DNA from: Thalassospira lucentensis
GTDB lineage: Bacteria; Pseudomonadota; Alphaproteobacteria; Rhodospirillales; Thalassospiraceae
Direction of reading: 5' to 3'
Assembly (NCBI RefSeq): GCF_001613805.1
Contig: NZ_LPVY01000023.1
Span: 46,490 to 110,489, forward strand
DNA: 64,000 bases
Shown: piece after piece, positions 1-8,159 of the stretch
Numbering within the stretch: position 1 is the first letter of the stretch
Layout of the letters: each line of letters starts with the position of its first letter
The notes under the pieces: model-generated
Database searches by the model: none
What the model was told of the DNA's origin: nothing
What the model saw: the letters and a program-made list of their open reading frames with translations, nothing else
Program-made: the position numbers and the translations under genes

Positions 1-464
1 ATAACCTTGCCACCGGCCGGAAGGATGTTGAGTTTGCCATCGGTGCGGACATGCACGTCATTGACCATGTCCATTTTGCCGTCTTCGGTCAGGTTGGTCA
101 GTTCAATCACCAGATTGCCGCCGCCGCGTACAATGATGTCTTCCATTTTGACCTTGTGGTAATGCCACGGGCATTCCTGATTTTCGCCGACAATCATGAT
201 TTTTTCGGCATAGGGGACTTCGCCCGGCTGGCGCAGGATGCCATTGCGCAGGCAGAACAGGATCAGGCCGCGACGGGCAAAATCACCTTCGCCGTAATCG
301 GTTACGTCCCAGCCCATCTGATGGGCGTGGCACCATTTCGCAAGATCAGGCTCGGCATCCCACTGCGCCGGGGAATAATGACCCCAGAAGGGCAGCTTGA
401 AGGAAATGGACTCGAACAGTTCCTTGGCATGCGTGATATGAGCATTGATATCGGAACGGCGCAT
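1..464 (-). CDS. D-lyxose ketol-isomerase, partial (C-terminus outside window)
   Basis: This is the N-terminal 154 codons of a cupin-fold sugar isomerase that interconverts D-lyxose and D-xylulose (or D-mannose and D-fructose). The recognisable part is the metal-binding stretch CPWHYHKVKMED around residues 98-109. H101, H103 and E108 occupy the positions of the cupin metal ligands, and a glycine turn (RGGGN) follows. The N-terminus (MRRSDINAHI) and the conserved FKLPFWGHYSP region agree with the D-lyxose isomerase family (DUF1498). The ATG at 464 opens the frame; the 3' end and the last metal ligand lie beyond base 1. It is divergent from the SIMPL gene across 244 bp. The family is clear from motifs; the substrate is inferred. 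Confidence 0.8.
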   Translation of the reverse strand, partial: MRRSDINAHITHAKELFESISFKLPFWGHYSPAQWDAEPDLAKWCHAHQMGWDVTDYGEGDFARRGLILFCLRNGILRQPGEVPYAEKIMIVGENQECPWHYHKVKMEDIIVRGGGNLVIELTNLTEDGKMDMVNDVHVRTDGKLNILPAGGKV

Positions 465-561
465 GGACGACCTCGTAAAGCTTTTGCATGTTTGAATGGT
501 TGGCCGCGCGAAGCGCAGGCGTTGCTGGCTTTTAGCATGTTCGGATACGGATTGCGACCCA

Positions 562-579
562 ATTTGAATGCATTCAAAT
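562..579. promoter_or_regulatory. Perfect 18-bp palindrome, operator-like
   Basis: ATTTGAATGCATTCAAAT is a perfect dyad in the divergent intergenic region 465-708 between the lyxose isomerase (-) and the SIMPL gene (+). A further half-site, TTTGAATG, occurs at 491-498. The position is right for a repressor or activator of the sugar-isomerase operon. The regulator is unknown. Confidence 0.45.
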
Positions 580-708
580 GTCCGGTGTCTGATTTCGAAA
601 ACCTGCAAAATGACTGCCCTGATTTTGTCGATTTTGTTCCGTCTGATAAGGTCTTTGAAGCAAAATTTATGCGTCCAGCGGAACAACAATAATCAAGGAA
701 ACACGGGC

Positions 709-1443
709 ATGTCTTCTTCTTCGGGATTTGCAAAATTCGTTGCCGCAATCGTGGTCAGTGCCGGTATTGCCGGTGCCGGCTGGCTGGTTGGCAAGGGGCT
801 GTCGGACATGCGGTCGCTTGACCGGTTCGTGACCGTCAAGGGATTGGCAGAACGCGATGTCGTGGCGGATCGCGCCGTGTGGCCGATTACCTACGTTGCG
901 ACCGATGATGTTTTGCAAAACGCGCAGGCCAAGATCGAAAGCGATACGACAGCACTTCTGGCGTTTCTTGAAACGCATGGCATCACCAAGGACATGACCG
1001 AATTGCAAAGCCTTCAGGTTACCGATCAGCTTGCGCAATCCTATCGTTCCGGTCCGATTGAAAGCCGTTATATCGTCAGTCAGACCATTCAGGTCCGGAC
1101 CGACAATGTCGATGCCGTCGTGGGGGCAACGCAGGATATCGGCAAGCTGCTTCAGGGCGGGATTGTTCTGGGCGGGCAGGGTTATAACCCGGGCCCGAGT
1201 TTCATGTTCACCAAGCTTAACGACATCAAACCGGAAATGATTGCGGCTGCAACCGCCAATGCCCGCGATGCGGCACAGCAGTTTGCAACCGATTCCGGTG
1301 GCCGTCTGGGCGGTATTCGCCGCGCAACGCAGGGATTGTTCCAAATCCTTCCGGCCGATGGTGCGCCAAACAGCACGGAAAGCCAGCAGATCAACAAAAC
1401 CGTGCGCGTTGTTACCACCATGGAATATCTGATCGAGGATTGA
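709..1443 (+). CDS. SIMPL domain-containing (DUF541) membrane-anchored protein
   Basis: This 244-residue protein has one N-terminal hydrophobic segment (about residues 7-30), which anchors it to the membrane or acts as a signal. A periplasmic SIMPL/DUF541 domain follows, recognisable from [20 protein letters not shown] near residue 45 and the [19 protein letters not shown] helix. SIMPL proteins are periplasmic or envelope proteins; some help cells tolerate oxidative stress, but no reaction is known. The start at 709 is chosen because AAGGAAA lies just upstream and the segment that follows is the expected signal anchor; the frame is open further upstream but without similarity. It is probably monocistronic; rluE follows about 60 bp later. 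Confidence 0.8.
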   Translation: MSSSSGFAKFVAAIVVSAGIAGAGWLVGKGLSDMRSLDRFVTVKGLAERDVVADRAVWPITYVATDDVLQNAQAKIESDTTALLAFLETHGITKDMTELQSLQVTDQLAQSYRSGPIESRYIVSQTIQVRTDNVDAVVGATQDIGKLLQGGIVLGGQGYNPGPSFMFTKLNDIKPEMIAAATANARDAAQQFATDSGGRLGGIRRATQGLFQILPADGAPNSTESQQINKTVRVVTTMEYLIED

Positions 1444-1501
1444 TCACGTTCGGCTAGACTGGTCGACTTGCCCGGTTGACTTGTCTGGCAAAAATGGTTC
1501 T

Positions 1502-2227
1502 ATGCGGCGCATGGCGCAGCTGATCCTTTTTAACAAGCCGTATGGCGTTTTGACCCAGTTTACCGACCGTGAAAACGGTCGGGCGACGTTGGCTGATTAT
1601 ATCGATCTGCCCGGTGTCTATGCCGCCGGGCGGCTGGATCGCGATAGCGAAGGGTTGCTGCTGCTGACCGATAACGGGCCATTGAATGCCCAGATCGCCC
1701 ATCCGAAATTCAAAAAACCGAAAACCTATTGGGTTCAGGTCGAGGGCGAGCCGACCGAGGAAGCCCTTGCCGCGCTTCGTAACGGGGTCGAGTTGAAAGA
1801 CGGCATGACCCGCCCGGCGCGTGCGCGCCTGATGGGGGAGCCCGAAAATCTTTGGCCGCGTGATCCGCCCGTGCGGTTTCGCAAATCGGTGCCGACAAGC
1901 TGGATCGAACTTAGCATTACCGAAGGCCGCAACCGGCAGGTCCGCCGCATGACGGCGGCTGTCGGGTTTCCGACCCTGCGTCTGATCCGCTATGCGATTG
2001 GTGACTGGACGCTGGATGATCTTGCGCCCGGTGACTGGCAGGCCATCGAGGTCAGTGCACCGGAAGCGGCCCCGATACAGGTCAAGCCCCTGCCCGGGAA
2101 CATGCAGGCCAACCGTCGGCCCCGCACCGAGGGTGACGGCAAAAGCACATTCCGGCCCGCACGACCGCAAAAGTCGCGCAACCATAAACAGTCACGCGGC
2201 GGCAAGCCGCGCGCACCCAAAGGATAA
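1502..2227 (+). CDS. rluE: 23S rRNA pseudouridine synthase, RluE-like
   Basis: This is an RsuA/RluE-family pseudouridine synthase. The E. coli member modifies U2457 of 23S rRNA. The catalytic motif [14 protein letters not shown] contains the nucleophilic Asp. [34 protein letters not shown] and [15 protein letters not shown] track E. coli RluE along its length, and there is no S4 domain, as in RluE. An extra basic tail of about 50 residues (rich in R, K, P and G) follows the catalytic domain and may aid RNA binding. The start is uncertain: TTG 1481, ATG 1502 and ATG 1511 are in frame and none has a clear Shine-Dalgarno. rlmJ starts 6 bp downstream, so the two rRNA-modification genes are likely co-transcribed. 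Confidence 0.88.
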   Translation: MRRMAQLILFNKPYGVLTQFTDRENGRATLADYIDLPGVYAAGRLDRDSEGLLLLTDNGPLNAQIAHPKFKKPKTYWVQVEGEPTEEALAALRNGVELKDGMTRPARARLMGEPENLWPRDPPVRFRKSVPTSWIELSITEGRNRQVRRMTAAVGFPTLRLIRYAIGDWTLDDLAPGDWQAIEVSAPEAAPIQVKPLPGNMQANRRPRTEGDGKSTFRPARPQKSRNHKQSRGGKPRAPKG

Positions 2228-2232
2228 AGGCA

Positions 2233-3120
2233 ATGCTCAGCTATCTGCACGGCTTTCACGCGGGCAACTTTGCCGATATTCACAAGCATGCCGCGATGCG
2301 GATCATCCTTGATTATCTGTGCAAAAAGGAAAAACCGTTCTGCGTGATTGATACCCATGCCGGGTCAGGCTGGTACGATCTTGGCAGTGCCCAGTCGGCG
2401 AAAACCGGTGAATGGAAAAACGGCATCGCCGCCGCCCAGCAAAAGGGAAATGCCCCCAAACAGATGCAGCCCTTCCTTGATCAGATCGCGGCATTTGATC
2501 CGATTGCCAAGGGGCGCGATTACGGCGTGTTTGAAGATGATGACCTTAAGGGGCCATTTTATCCGGGATCGCCGTTTATCATGCGCGAATTGCTGCGTGA
2601 TCATGATGAAATGATCCTGATGGAATTGCATCCGCGCGAATATGACCTGCTGGAATACAGTGTTGAACGCGATCCGCGTATTCACCTGCACAAGCGCGAT
2701 GGGTATGAGGGACTGGTTGGCATGATGCCACCGGCCATCCGGCGCGGTCTGGTTCTGATGGATCCCAGTTACGACGTGAAACAGGATTATCAGAAGGCAG
2801 CGAGTTCTATCAAACGCGCCTGGGAACGGTGGGAAAATGGCATCTTCATGCTGTGGTATCCGATCCTTGAGGCGGGATTTGATGCTGAACTGCGTGAAAA
2901 CTTTGCCCGGATCAAAGCCAAGGGTGGCGTGCTTTGTGCGGAGCTTTCGACCAATCAGGGCGGGGCAAAGGGACGCATGCGCGGCACGGGACTTATGATC
3001 ATCAACCCGCCTTATGGTTTTGATCAGCAGTTTGATGAAATCGGCCAGTGGCTGTGCGATGCGGTCAAATTGCCCGGTCCGGCAACGCACCGAACCCATT
3101 GGCTGGTGCCGTCGCAATAG
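2233..3120 (+). CDS. rlmJ: 23S rRNA (adenine(2030)-N6)-methyltransferase RlmJ
   Basis: RlmJ uses S-adenosylmethionine to methylate A2030 in domain V of 23S rRNA. The diagnostic N-terminus MLSYLHGFHAGNFADIHKH is intact, FCVIDTHAGSGWYDL forms the SAM-binding region, and the adenine-N6 catalytic motif is present as DPSYD (about residues 176-180) where E. coli has DPPYE. The length of 295 residues is close to the usual 280. AAAGGA precedes the ATG by a few bases. It lies 6 bp after rluE, forming a small rRNA-modification operon that ends in the terminator at 3153-3187. Confidence 0.93.
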   Translation: MLSYLHGFHAGNFADIHKHAAMRIILDYLCKKEKPFCVIDTHAGSGWYDLGSAQSAKTGEWKNGIAAAQQKGNAPKQMQPFLDQIAAFDPIAKGRDYGVFEDDDLKGPFYPGSPFIMRELLRDHDEMILMELHPREYDLLEYSVERDPRIHLHKRDGYEGLVGMMPPAIRRGLVLMDPSYDVKQDYQKAASSIKRAWERWENGIFMLWYPILEAGFDAELRENFARIKAKGGVLCAELSTNQGGAKGRMRGTGLMIINPPYGFDQQFDEIGQWLCDAVKLPGPATHRTHWLVPSQ

Positions 3121-3152
3121 GCCCGCGGACGAGACGGGGCAGGATTCAAATT

Positions 3153-3187
3153 AAAAGGCCGCGGACATCGGTGTGTCCGCGGCCTTT
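3153..3187. terminator. Bidirectional rho-independent terminator between rlmJ and chrR
   Basis: A near-perfect stem (AAAGGCCGCGGACA / TGTCCGCGGCCTTT) with a short TCGGTG loop lies between the convergent rlmJ (+) and chrR (-) stop codons. There is an A-run on one side and a T-run on the other, so it can serve both directions. Confidence 0.8.
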
Positions 3188-3209
3188 CTGCGTTGGGACG
3201 CAGTTTGAC

Positions 3210-3914
3210 TTATATGCCGATGAAGGGCTGCAACAGTTTGGGCAGCAGACGGTTGAACTTCATCGGGGCATCGGTGGCAATCAGACAGATGCATTCCTCG
3301 GCGGTGTCGGCAATCGGCTGATGATCGACATCGTTGCCAAGATCTGCGACGTCACCGGCGCGGAACCGGCCGATTTCATCGATATAGGACCCTTTAAGCA
3401 ACAGGGTCATTTCATGACCGTGATGCCCGTGATCAGGGATCGAGACGCCCGGTGCGATTTTCATCAAACGCACGGTGCCTTTGCTTTCGATAGATTTAAG
3501 CTGGTAATGCTTCACACCCGGTGCCAGCGACTTCCAAGGAATGTCTTCGAGGGAGAGAACATTATCAGGCAAAAGATCGGCCAACGGGCGCGGGACGGAC
3601 GGAATGGCTGATCCGGTGATGCTTTCCCCGACAGCGACGCGCCGTGTGGACGGCATTTCGCGGAAGACGACATTTTCGTTGGCGGTTTCGCGTTCGATCA
3701 TGGCCATGACATGGTCAAGCGCATGGGCATCCATCGACATGACGTTTGCCGTTTCAAGCGCCGCACCACCAAGGGTCTCGAATTCCGCGACCTTTTCACG
3801 GCATTTCGGGCACAGTGTCATATGCGTTGCCACGAGCAGTTCCATCGCCTGCGACAGCTTGCCACTGGCGTAATCCATCAATGTCTGGTCTGTCGGGTGG
3901 TGTTTGATATTCAT
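3210..3914 (-). CDS. chrR: ChrR-family zinc anti-sigma factor with cupin-like sensor domain
   Basis: ChrR holds the ECF sigma factor RpoE inactive and releases it on singlet oxygen. The N-terminal anti-sigma domain has zinc ligands H6, H31, C35 and C38, matching those I recall for Rhodobacter sphaeroides ChrR. The C-terminal cupin-like domain has H162, H164, E168 and H198, plus a CIC pair at C208/C210; these equal the R. sphaeroides ligands and Cys pair with a constant +21 offset. The full sensing apparatus therefore appears intact. The ATG at 3914 overlaps the sigma stop codon by 4 bp (ATGA), so the two are translationally coupled. The protein is 234 residues and cytoplasmic. Confidence 0.93.
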   Translation of the reverse strand: MNIKHHPTDQTLMDYASGKLSQAMELLVATHMTLCPKCREKVAEFETLGGAALETANVMSMDAHALDHVMAMIERETANENVVFREMPSTRRVAVGESITGSAIPSVPRPLADLLPDNVLSLEDIPWKSLAPGVKHYQLKSIESKGTVRLMKIAPGVSIPDHGHHGHEMTLLLKGSYIDEIGRFRAGDVADLGNDVDHQPIADTAEECICLIATDAPMKFNRLLPKLLQPFIGI

Positions 3915-4501
3915 GCTACACCCTCCAATCCACCACGAAGTTTGGTTAAGGCCAATCGCAACCGCGATTTGACGGTGCCCAGCGGAATATCAAGCTGTTC
4001 GGCAATTTCGCTGTGCGAGAGATCTTCAAAAAACGACAATTCAACAACCACTTTCTGATCGGCGGGCAATTCTTCCATCGCGGATTTGACGAGAACGGCA
4101 TGTTCATCCCGGTCTACGATTTCGTCGGCAAGCGGGCTATCATCAATAATCAGCGTCGGATCGGAATCATCCACCTCGATATGTTTGCGTTGCCGGAAAC
4201 GATCAATGCGAAGGTTTCGGGCGATTGTAAAAATCCATGTACTGGCGGCGGCCTTTTGCGGATCAAACAGATGCGCCTTGCGCCAGACCTGCATCATGGC
4301 TTCCTGTGCGAGTTCTTCGGCATTTTCGGAATTGCCGCCAAACCGGAACATGTAGGCTTTGACGCGAGGGGCAAAATGGGCAAACAGCTGTGCAAATGCC
4401 TCACGGTCCTGCGTCGCCGCAACCGCAACAATCCAGCTGGCACATCGCTTGGCCTCGGCGGGGTCAGCCGGTCCGGGCCTTGTTCTTGTCGTGCCGCTCA
4501 T
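3911..4501 (-). CDS. rpoE: ECF RNA polymerase sigma factor, RpoE/ECF11 type
   Basis: This ECF sigma factor (196 residues from this start) has sigma region 2 (DREAFAQLFAHFAPRVKAYM through STWIFTIARNLRIDRFRQRK) and region 4 (LPADQKVVVELSFFEDLSHSEIAEQLDIPLGTVKSRLRLALTKLR). Its partner ChrR is encoded immediately downstream. The frame is open to an ATG at 4546, but I prefer the ATG at 4501. AAGGGGA lies upstream of it, and the putative autoregulatory promoter at 4552-4581 would start transcription too close to 4546. By analogy with R. sphaeroides it directs the singlet-oxygen response; the neighbouring TGATCC-N18-TA promoters support this. Confidence 0.92.
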   Translation of the reverse strand: MSGTTRTRPGPADPAEAKRCASWIVAVAATQDREAFAQLFAHFAPRVKAYMFRFGGNSENAEELAQEAMMQVWRKAHLFDPQKAAASTWIFTIARNLRIDRFRQRKHIEVDDSDPTLIIDDSPLADEIVDRDEHAVLVKSAMEELPADQKVVVELSFFEDLSHSEIAEQLDIPLGTVKSRLRLALTKLRGGLEGVA

Positions 4502-4551
4502 TTTCGTTTCTGGTCCCCTTCGGGGCCGCGTCATGATGGTGTTCATGGATC

Positions 4552-4581
4552 ATCATACGTCGGCCGGAAAATTTTGGATCA
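4552..4581 (-). promoter_or_regulatory. Putative RpoE (ECF11) promoter of rpoE-chrR
   Basis: On the - strand, TGATCC (4576-4581) is followed after exactly 18 nt by TATGAT (4552-4557). The -35 equals the element I recall for R. sphaeroides RpoE. Two further promoters with identical -35 and spacing occur in this cluster, which suggests autoregulation. Confidence 0.65.
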
Positions 4582-4640
4582 AACGAATTTGTACGTTTTC
4601 TGCCAATTACTTACAATTATCAGCATTCGTTGTTATGCAG

Positions 4641-4670
4641 TGATCCGCAACTTGCTGTCATGCGTAATCA
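4641..4670 (+). promoter_or_regulatory. Putative RpoE (ECF11) promoter of the oxidoreductase-cfa operon
   Basis: TGATCC (4641-4646), 18-nt spacer ending in CG, then TAATCA (4665-4670), placed 43 bp before the ATG at 4713. It shares its -35 and spacing with the promoters at 4552-4581 and 12091-12120. Confidence 0.65.
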
Positions 4671-4712
4671 TATGTAGTTCAAACAATAACACTGCAAGCA
4701 GGCGCGGCACAT

Positions 4713-6056
4713 ATGACGCTTCGATCATCGGGGAAACTCAATATAGCTGTTGTTGGTTCGGGTATTTCCGGCCTGTCGGCGGCCTGGTTGCTCAGCCAGT
4801 CCCACACTGTCACGCTTTATGAAAAGGATGACCGGCCCGGCGGGCATTCCAACACCGTGGATGCAGGGCAAACACCGGTTGATACCGGTTTCATTGTCTA
4901 TAACACCCGTTGTTATCCCAATCTTTGCGCGCTGTTTGATCATCTTGGTGTGCAAACGGCTGCGACCGATATGTCCTTTGCCGCGTCGATGGACAGGGGT
5001 GGGCTGGAATATGGCGGATCTGATCTGGCATCATTGATCGCGCAGAAACGCAATATTTTCCGCCCGCGCTTCTGGCGAATGGTACGTGATATTCTGCGAT
5101 TTTATCGCGAAGCGCCGCTTGCGCTTGAAACCGGGCAGGCGGAAACGCAAAGTCTTGGCGATTATCTGACGGCCAATCGTTATTCGAAATCCTTTATCAA
5201 TGATCATCTGTTGCCGATGGGGGCCGCGATCTGGTCCACCCCTGTCGATACGATGATGGAGTATCCGTTGGCGGCGTTTGTCCGGTTCTGTCAGAACCAC
5301 GGACTTTTGCAGATCAAGGATCGGCCGCAATGGCGCACCGTTGTTGGTGGATCGCGCCAGTATGTCAGCAAGATGATCAAAGATATTTCCGGTGGTGTGA
5401 TCCTTGATAGCGCCATTACCCAGGTCGGACCGAACGGCAAGGGGGGCGTATTCATCGAAGACCGTTACGGCGAGCGGACGGACTACGATCACGTTGTTCT
5501 GGCCTGCCATGGTGATCAGGCGCTTTCGCTTCAGGCCAATCCGGCGCCCGCGGTGCGCGATCTTTTGTCAGCGTTTCAGTATGAACGCAATCTGGCGATC
5601 CTGCATGATGATGACAGCCTGATGCCCCGGACGCGCAAGGTCTGGTCAAGCTGGAACTACCTTGCCGAGGAGCATGACGGGGAACAGAAAGTCTGTGTAA
5701 CTTACTGGATGAACCGGTTGCAGCATCTAGACGAAGGGCAGCCGCTTTTTGTGACCCTGAACCCGGCACGCCCGCCGCGCGAGGGCAGCGTTATTCGATC
5801 CTTCCTGTATGACCACCCGGTTTTTGATGCCGCGGCGATGGATGCCCAGAAACGGCTTTGGTCGATCCAGGGGCAGGATAACATCTGGTATTGCGGCAGT
5901 TATTTTGGATATGGCTTCCACGAAGACGGCATTCAGTCGGGCCTTGCGGTGGCAGAAGCACTGGGCAATGTCCGGCGGCCATGGAACGTTGAAAATGAAA
6001 GCGGTCGTATTCATCTGGGGCCTATCAATATCGCGCAAAAAGAAGCTGCCGAATGA
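4713..6056 (+). CDS. NAD(P)/FAD-dependent oxidoreductase (amine-oxidase fold) of the RpoE-ChrR cluster
   Basis: This 447-residue flavoprotein begins with a Rossmann dinucleotide fold: VVGSGISGLSAAWLL with G15, G17 and G20, then LYEKDDRPGGHSNTV, where the Glu binds the ADP ribose. The C-terminal FAD motif is near WYCGSYFGYGFHEDGIQSGLAVAEAL. It belongs to the amine oxidase/desaturase-like family usually found beside DUF1365 and cyclopropane-fatty-acid synthase genes; related clusters are controlled by RpoE in R. sphaeroides. A role in oxidising or desaturating a membrane lipid acyl chain is inference from this context. It opens the five-gene operon, with its start about 45 bp after a putative RpoE promoter, and its stop overlaps the next ATG by 4 bp. 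Confidence 0.85.
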   Translation: MTLRSSGKLNIAVVGSGISGLSAAWLLSQSHTVTLYEKDDRPGGHSNTVDAGQTPVDTGFIVYNTRCYPNLCALFDHLGVQTAATDMSFAASMDRGGLEYGGSDLASLIAQKRNIFRPRFWRMVRDILRFYREAPLALETGQAETQSLGDYLTANRYSKSFINDHLLPMGAAIWSTPVDTMMEYPLAAFVRFCQNHGLLQIKDRPQWRTVVGGSRQYVSKMIKDISGGVILDSAITQVGPNGKGGVFIEDRYGERTDYDHVVLACHGDQALSLQANPAPAVRDLLSAFQYERNLAILHDDDSLMPRTRKVWSSWNYLAEEHDGEQKVCVTYWMNRLQHLDEGQPLFVTLNPARPPREGSVIRSFLYDHPVFDAAAMDAQKRLWSIQGQDNIWYCGSYFGYGFHEDGIQSGLAVAEALGNVRRPWNVENESGRIHLGPINIAQKEAAE

Positions 6057-6874
6057 CAGGTACATGGACATCCGCCCTGTTTGAAGGATCGGTGATGCAT
6101 CATCGCCTTCGCCCGCGCGATCACAAATTGCGCTATCGGGTGTTTTCCTTTTTGTTCGATCTTGATGAAATCGATGGCTTGGCCGGATCGCTGAAACTGT
6201 TTAGCCGTAACCGGTTCAACCTGTTTTCATTCCATGACCGCGACCATGCGGACCGCGATCATGGGGATATCCGCACACGCATCGAAGATATCCTGAAAAA
6301 GCATGATCTGGGCGATTGTGCGCACAGGATCGAATTGCTGTGTTATCCGCGGATTCTGGGCTTCGTTTTCAATCCGCTGTCGGTTTATTTCTGCCATCGT
6401 GCCGATGGGTCGGTGGGGGCGGTCCTGTATGAGGTGTCCAATACATTCGGGGATCGGCACAGTTATCTGATCCCGGTCCGCCCGGATGCCATTGATGAAA
6501 AAGGCGTGTTGCGCCAGAGCTGCGCGAAGGGATTTTACGTTTCGCCCTTCATCGATATGCAGGCCGACTATCATTTCCGCATTTGCATGCCAGACGAAAA
6601 GGTCGCGGTGGCCATCCGTGAAACCGACAGGGACGGTGCATTTCTGAATGCGGCCTTTGTCGGTGATCGAACCGCGCTTTCTGATCGTAATCTGTTTATG
6701 GCCTTTGTTCGCTATCCGCTGATGACGATTAAGGTGGTGGCGGGCATTCATTACGAGGCGCTGCATCTGTGGCGCAAAGGCATGAAGTTCCATAAACGTC
6801 CAAAGCCGCCAGCACATGATGTGACTTACGTGTTGGCAGCCAATAGCCAGACGGCCGAAGCCGCAAAAAGGTAA
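6053..6874 (+). CDS. DUF1365 domain-containing protein
   Basis: This 273-residue protein of the DUF1365 family has characteristic stretches such as HHRLRPRDHKLRYRVFSFLFDLDE near the start, NPLSVYFCHRADG (about residues 106-118) and FYVSPFIDMQADYHFRI. No signal peptide or membrane helix is evident. Function is unknown. The family is almost always encoded between an FAD oxidoreductase and a cyclopropane-fatty-acid-synthase homologue, as here, so it probably acts in the same lipid modification. It overlaps the upstream gene by ATGA and precedes the next by 7 bp, so translation is coupled. Confidence 0.87.
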   Translation: MTGTWTSALFEGSVMHHRLRPRDHKLRYRVFSFLFDLDEIDGLAGSLKLFSRNRFNLFSFHDRDHADRDHGDIRTRIEDILKKHDLGDCAHRIELLCYPRILGFVFNPLSVYFCHRADGSVGAVLYEVSNTFGDRHSYLIPVRPDAIDEKGVLRQSCAKGFYVSPFIDMQADYHFRICMPDEKVAVAIRETDRDGAFLNAAFVGDRTALSDRNLFMAFVRYPLMTIKVVAGIHYEALHLWRKGMKFHKRPKPPAHDVTYVLAANSQTAEAAKR

Positions 6875-6881
6875 TCAGGAA

Positions 6882-8159
6882 ATGCCGGAACGCAATCGAT
6901 CCTCTTCGACCATTGTTCGCCCGTTTCGTGACCGGTTCCTGCCCGTTATTGGTGGCATGACCGGAAGTCGCAACGTGCTGAAAATCATGCTGAAACGCAT
7001 TCTGGCGCATTTGCATTATGGCCGGCTGACGATTGTTTTGCCCGATGGGGATACGTTGCAGTTTACCGGCGAGGAACAGACCGAAATCCGGGCAGTTTTG
7101 CATATTCATGACTGGAAGGCGATCCGCAGGCTTGCGACCGGGGGCGATGTTGCCTTTGCCGAGGCCTATATGGATGGCGCCTGGAGCAGCCCGGACCTGA
7201 CCAAGGTGATGCGGGTGGCGATGCTGAACGAAAATATCGTTCGTGCCCGGCTGGCAGGTGGCATGATTTCGCGCGTGATTGCCCGGATCGGGCATCTTCG
7301 GAATGCCAATACGGTCGAAGGATCAAAACGCAATATTGCCTATCACTATGACCTTGGAAACCGGTTCTATCAGGAATGGCTTGATCCGGGGATGACCTAT
7401 TCATCGGGTCTTTATCGTCGCAAGGACATGACACTTGAAGCCGCACAGGATGCCAAGTACCGCCGGATTTGCGACCTTGCATCGCTGCAACCAGGCGAAC
7501 GGGTTCTGGAAGTCGGGTGTGGCTGGGGCGGTTTTGCCGAAATGGCGGCAGGGCAGCATCGTTGCCATGTGACGGGTTTGACGCTTTCGCGCGAACAGCA
7601 TGCCTTTGCGCGCAATCGCCTGCTGACACTTGGCCTTTCGGATCGCACCCAGATCGAGCTTCGCGATTATCGTCATCAGGACGGGCAGTTCGACAAGATC
7701 GTTTCGATTGAAATGTTCGAGGCGGTTGGCGAGGAACACTGGCCGATCTATTTCGATATGATCCGCAAGCGTTTAAAACCGGGCGGCAAGGCGGTTTTGC
7801 AAATCATCACCATTGATCATGACCGGTTCGAGGATTACCGCAAGGGTGCCGATTTTATCCAGCGCTATATCTTTCCGGGTGGTTTGCTGCCCTCGCCGGA
7901 GGCGCTGGGCAAGGCCATCGACAAGGCTGGTCTTTCGCTGCGGCATTCCGAATTTTTCGGCAAATCCTATGCCCGAACACTCGCCGAATGGCAGCGCCGT
8001 TTCCAGCATGGCTGGGACAGCATTGCCGAGCAGGGGTTTGATATCCGTTTCAAACGGATGTGGGAATATTACCTGTCCTATTGCGAAACCGGGTTTGACG
8101 AAGGGTCGATCAATGTCGGGTTCTTTGTGATCGAACATCCCGAAAATGCCGCAACCTGA
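6882..8159 (+). CDS. Cyclopropane-fatty-acyl-phospholipid synthase-family methyltransferase
   Basis: This 425-residue SAM-dependent methyltransferase of the CFA synthase family transfers a methyl(ene) group to the double bond of a phospholipid-bound unsaturated fatty acid. YHYDLGNRFY (residues 154-163) and SAM motif VLEVGCGWGGFAE (208-220) are intact, as are the EMFEAVGEEHW and YIFPGGLLPS segments and the C-terminal LSYCETGF with its conserved Cys. About 130 N-terminal residues form the lipid-binding domain. The flavoprotein and DUF1365 neighbours make a modified product (for example the methylated precursor of furan fatty acids) as likely as a plain cyclopropane ring; this is inference. The MFS gene overlaps its end by 14 bp. 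Confidence 0.88.
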   Translation: MPERNRSSSTIVRPFRDRFLPVIGGMTGSRNVLKIMLKRILAHLHYGRLTIVLPDGDTLQFTGEEQTEIRAVLHIHDWKAIRRLATGGDVAFAEAYMDGAWSSPDLTKVMRVAMLNENIVRARLAGGMISRVIARIGHLRNANTVEGSKRNIAYHYDLGNRFYQEWLDPGMTYSSGLYRRKDMTLEAAQDAKYRRICDLASLQPGERVLEVGCGWGGFAEMAAGQHRCHVTGLTLSREQHAFARNRLLTLGLSDRTQIELRDYRHQDGQFDKIVSIEMFEAVGEEHWPIYFDMIRKRLKPGGKAVLQIITIDHDRFEDYRKGADFIQRYIFPGGLLPSPEALGKAIDKAGLSLRHSEFFGKSYARTLAEWQRRFQHGWDSIAEQGFDIRFKRMWEYYLSYCETGFDEGSINVGFFVIEHPENAAT

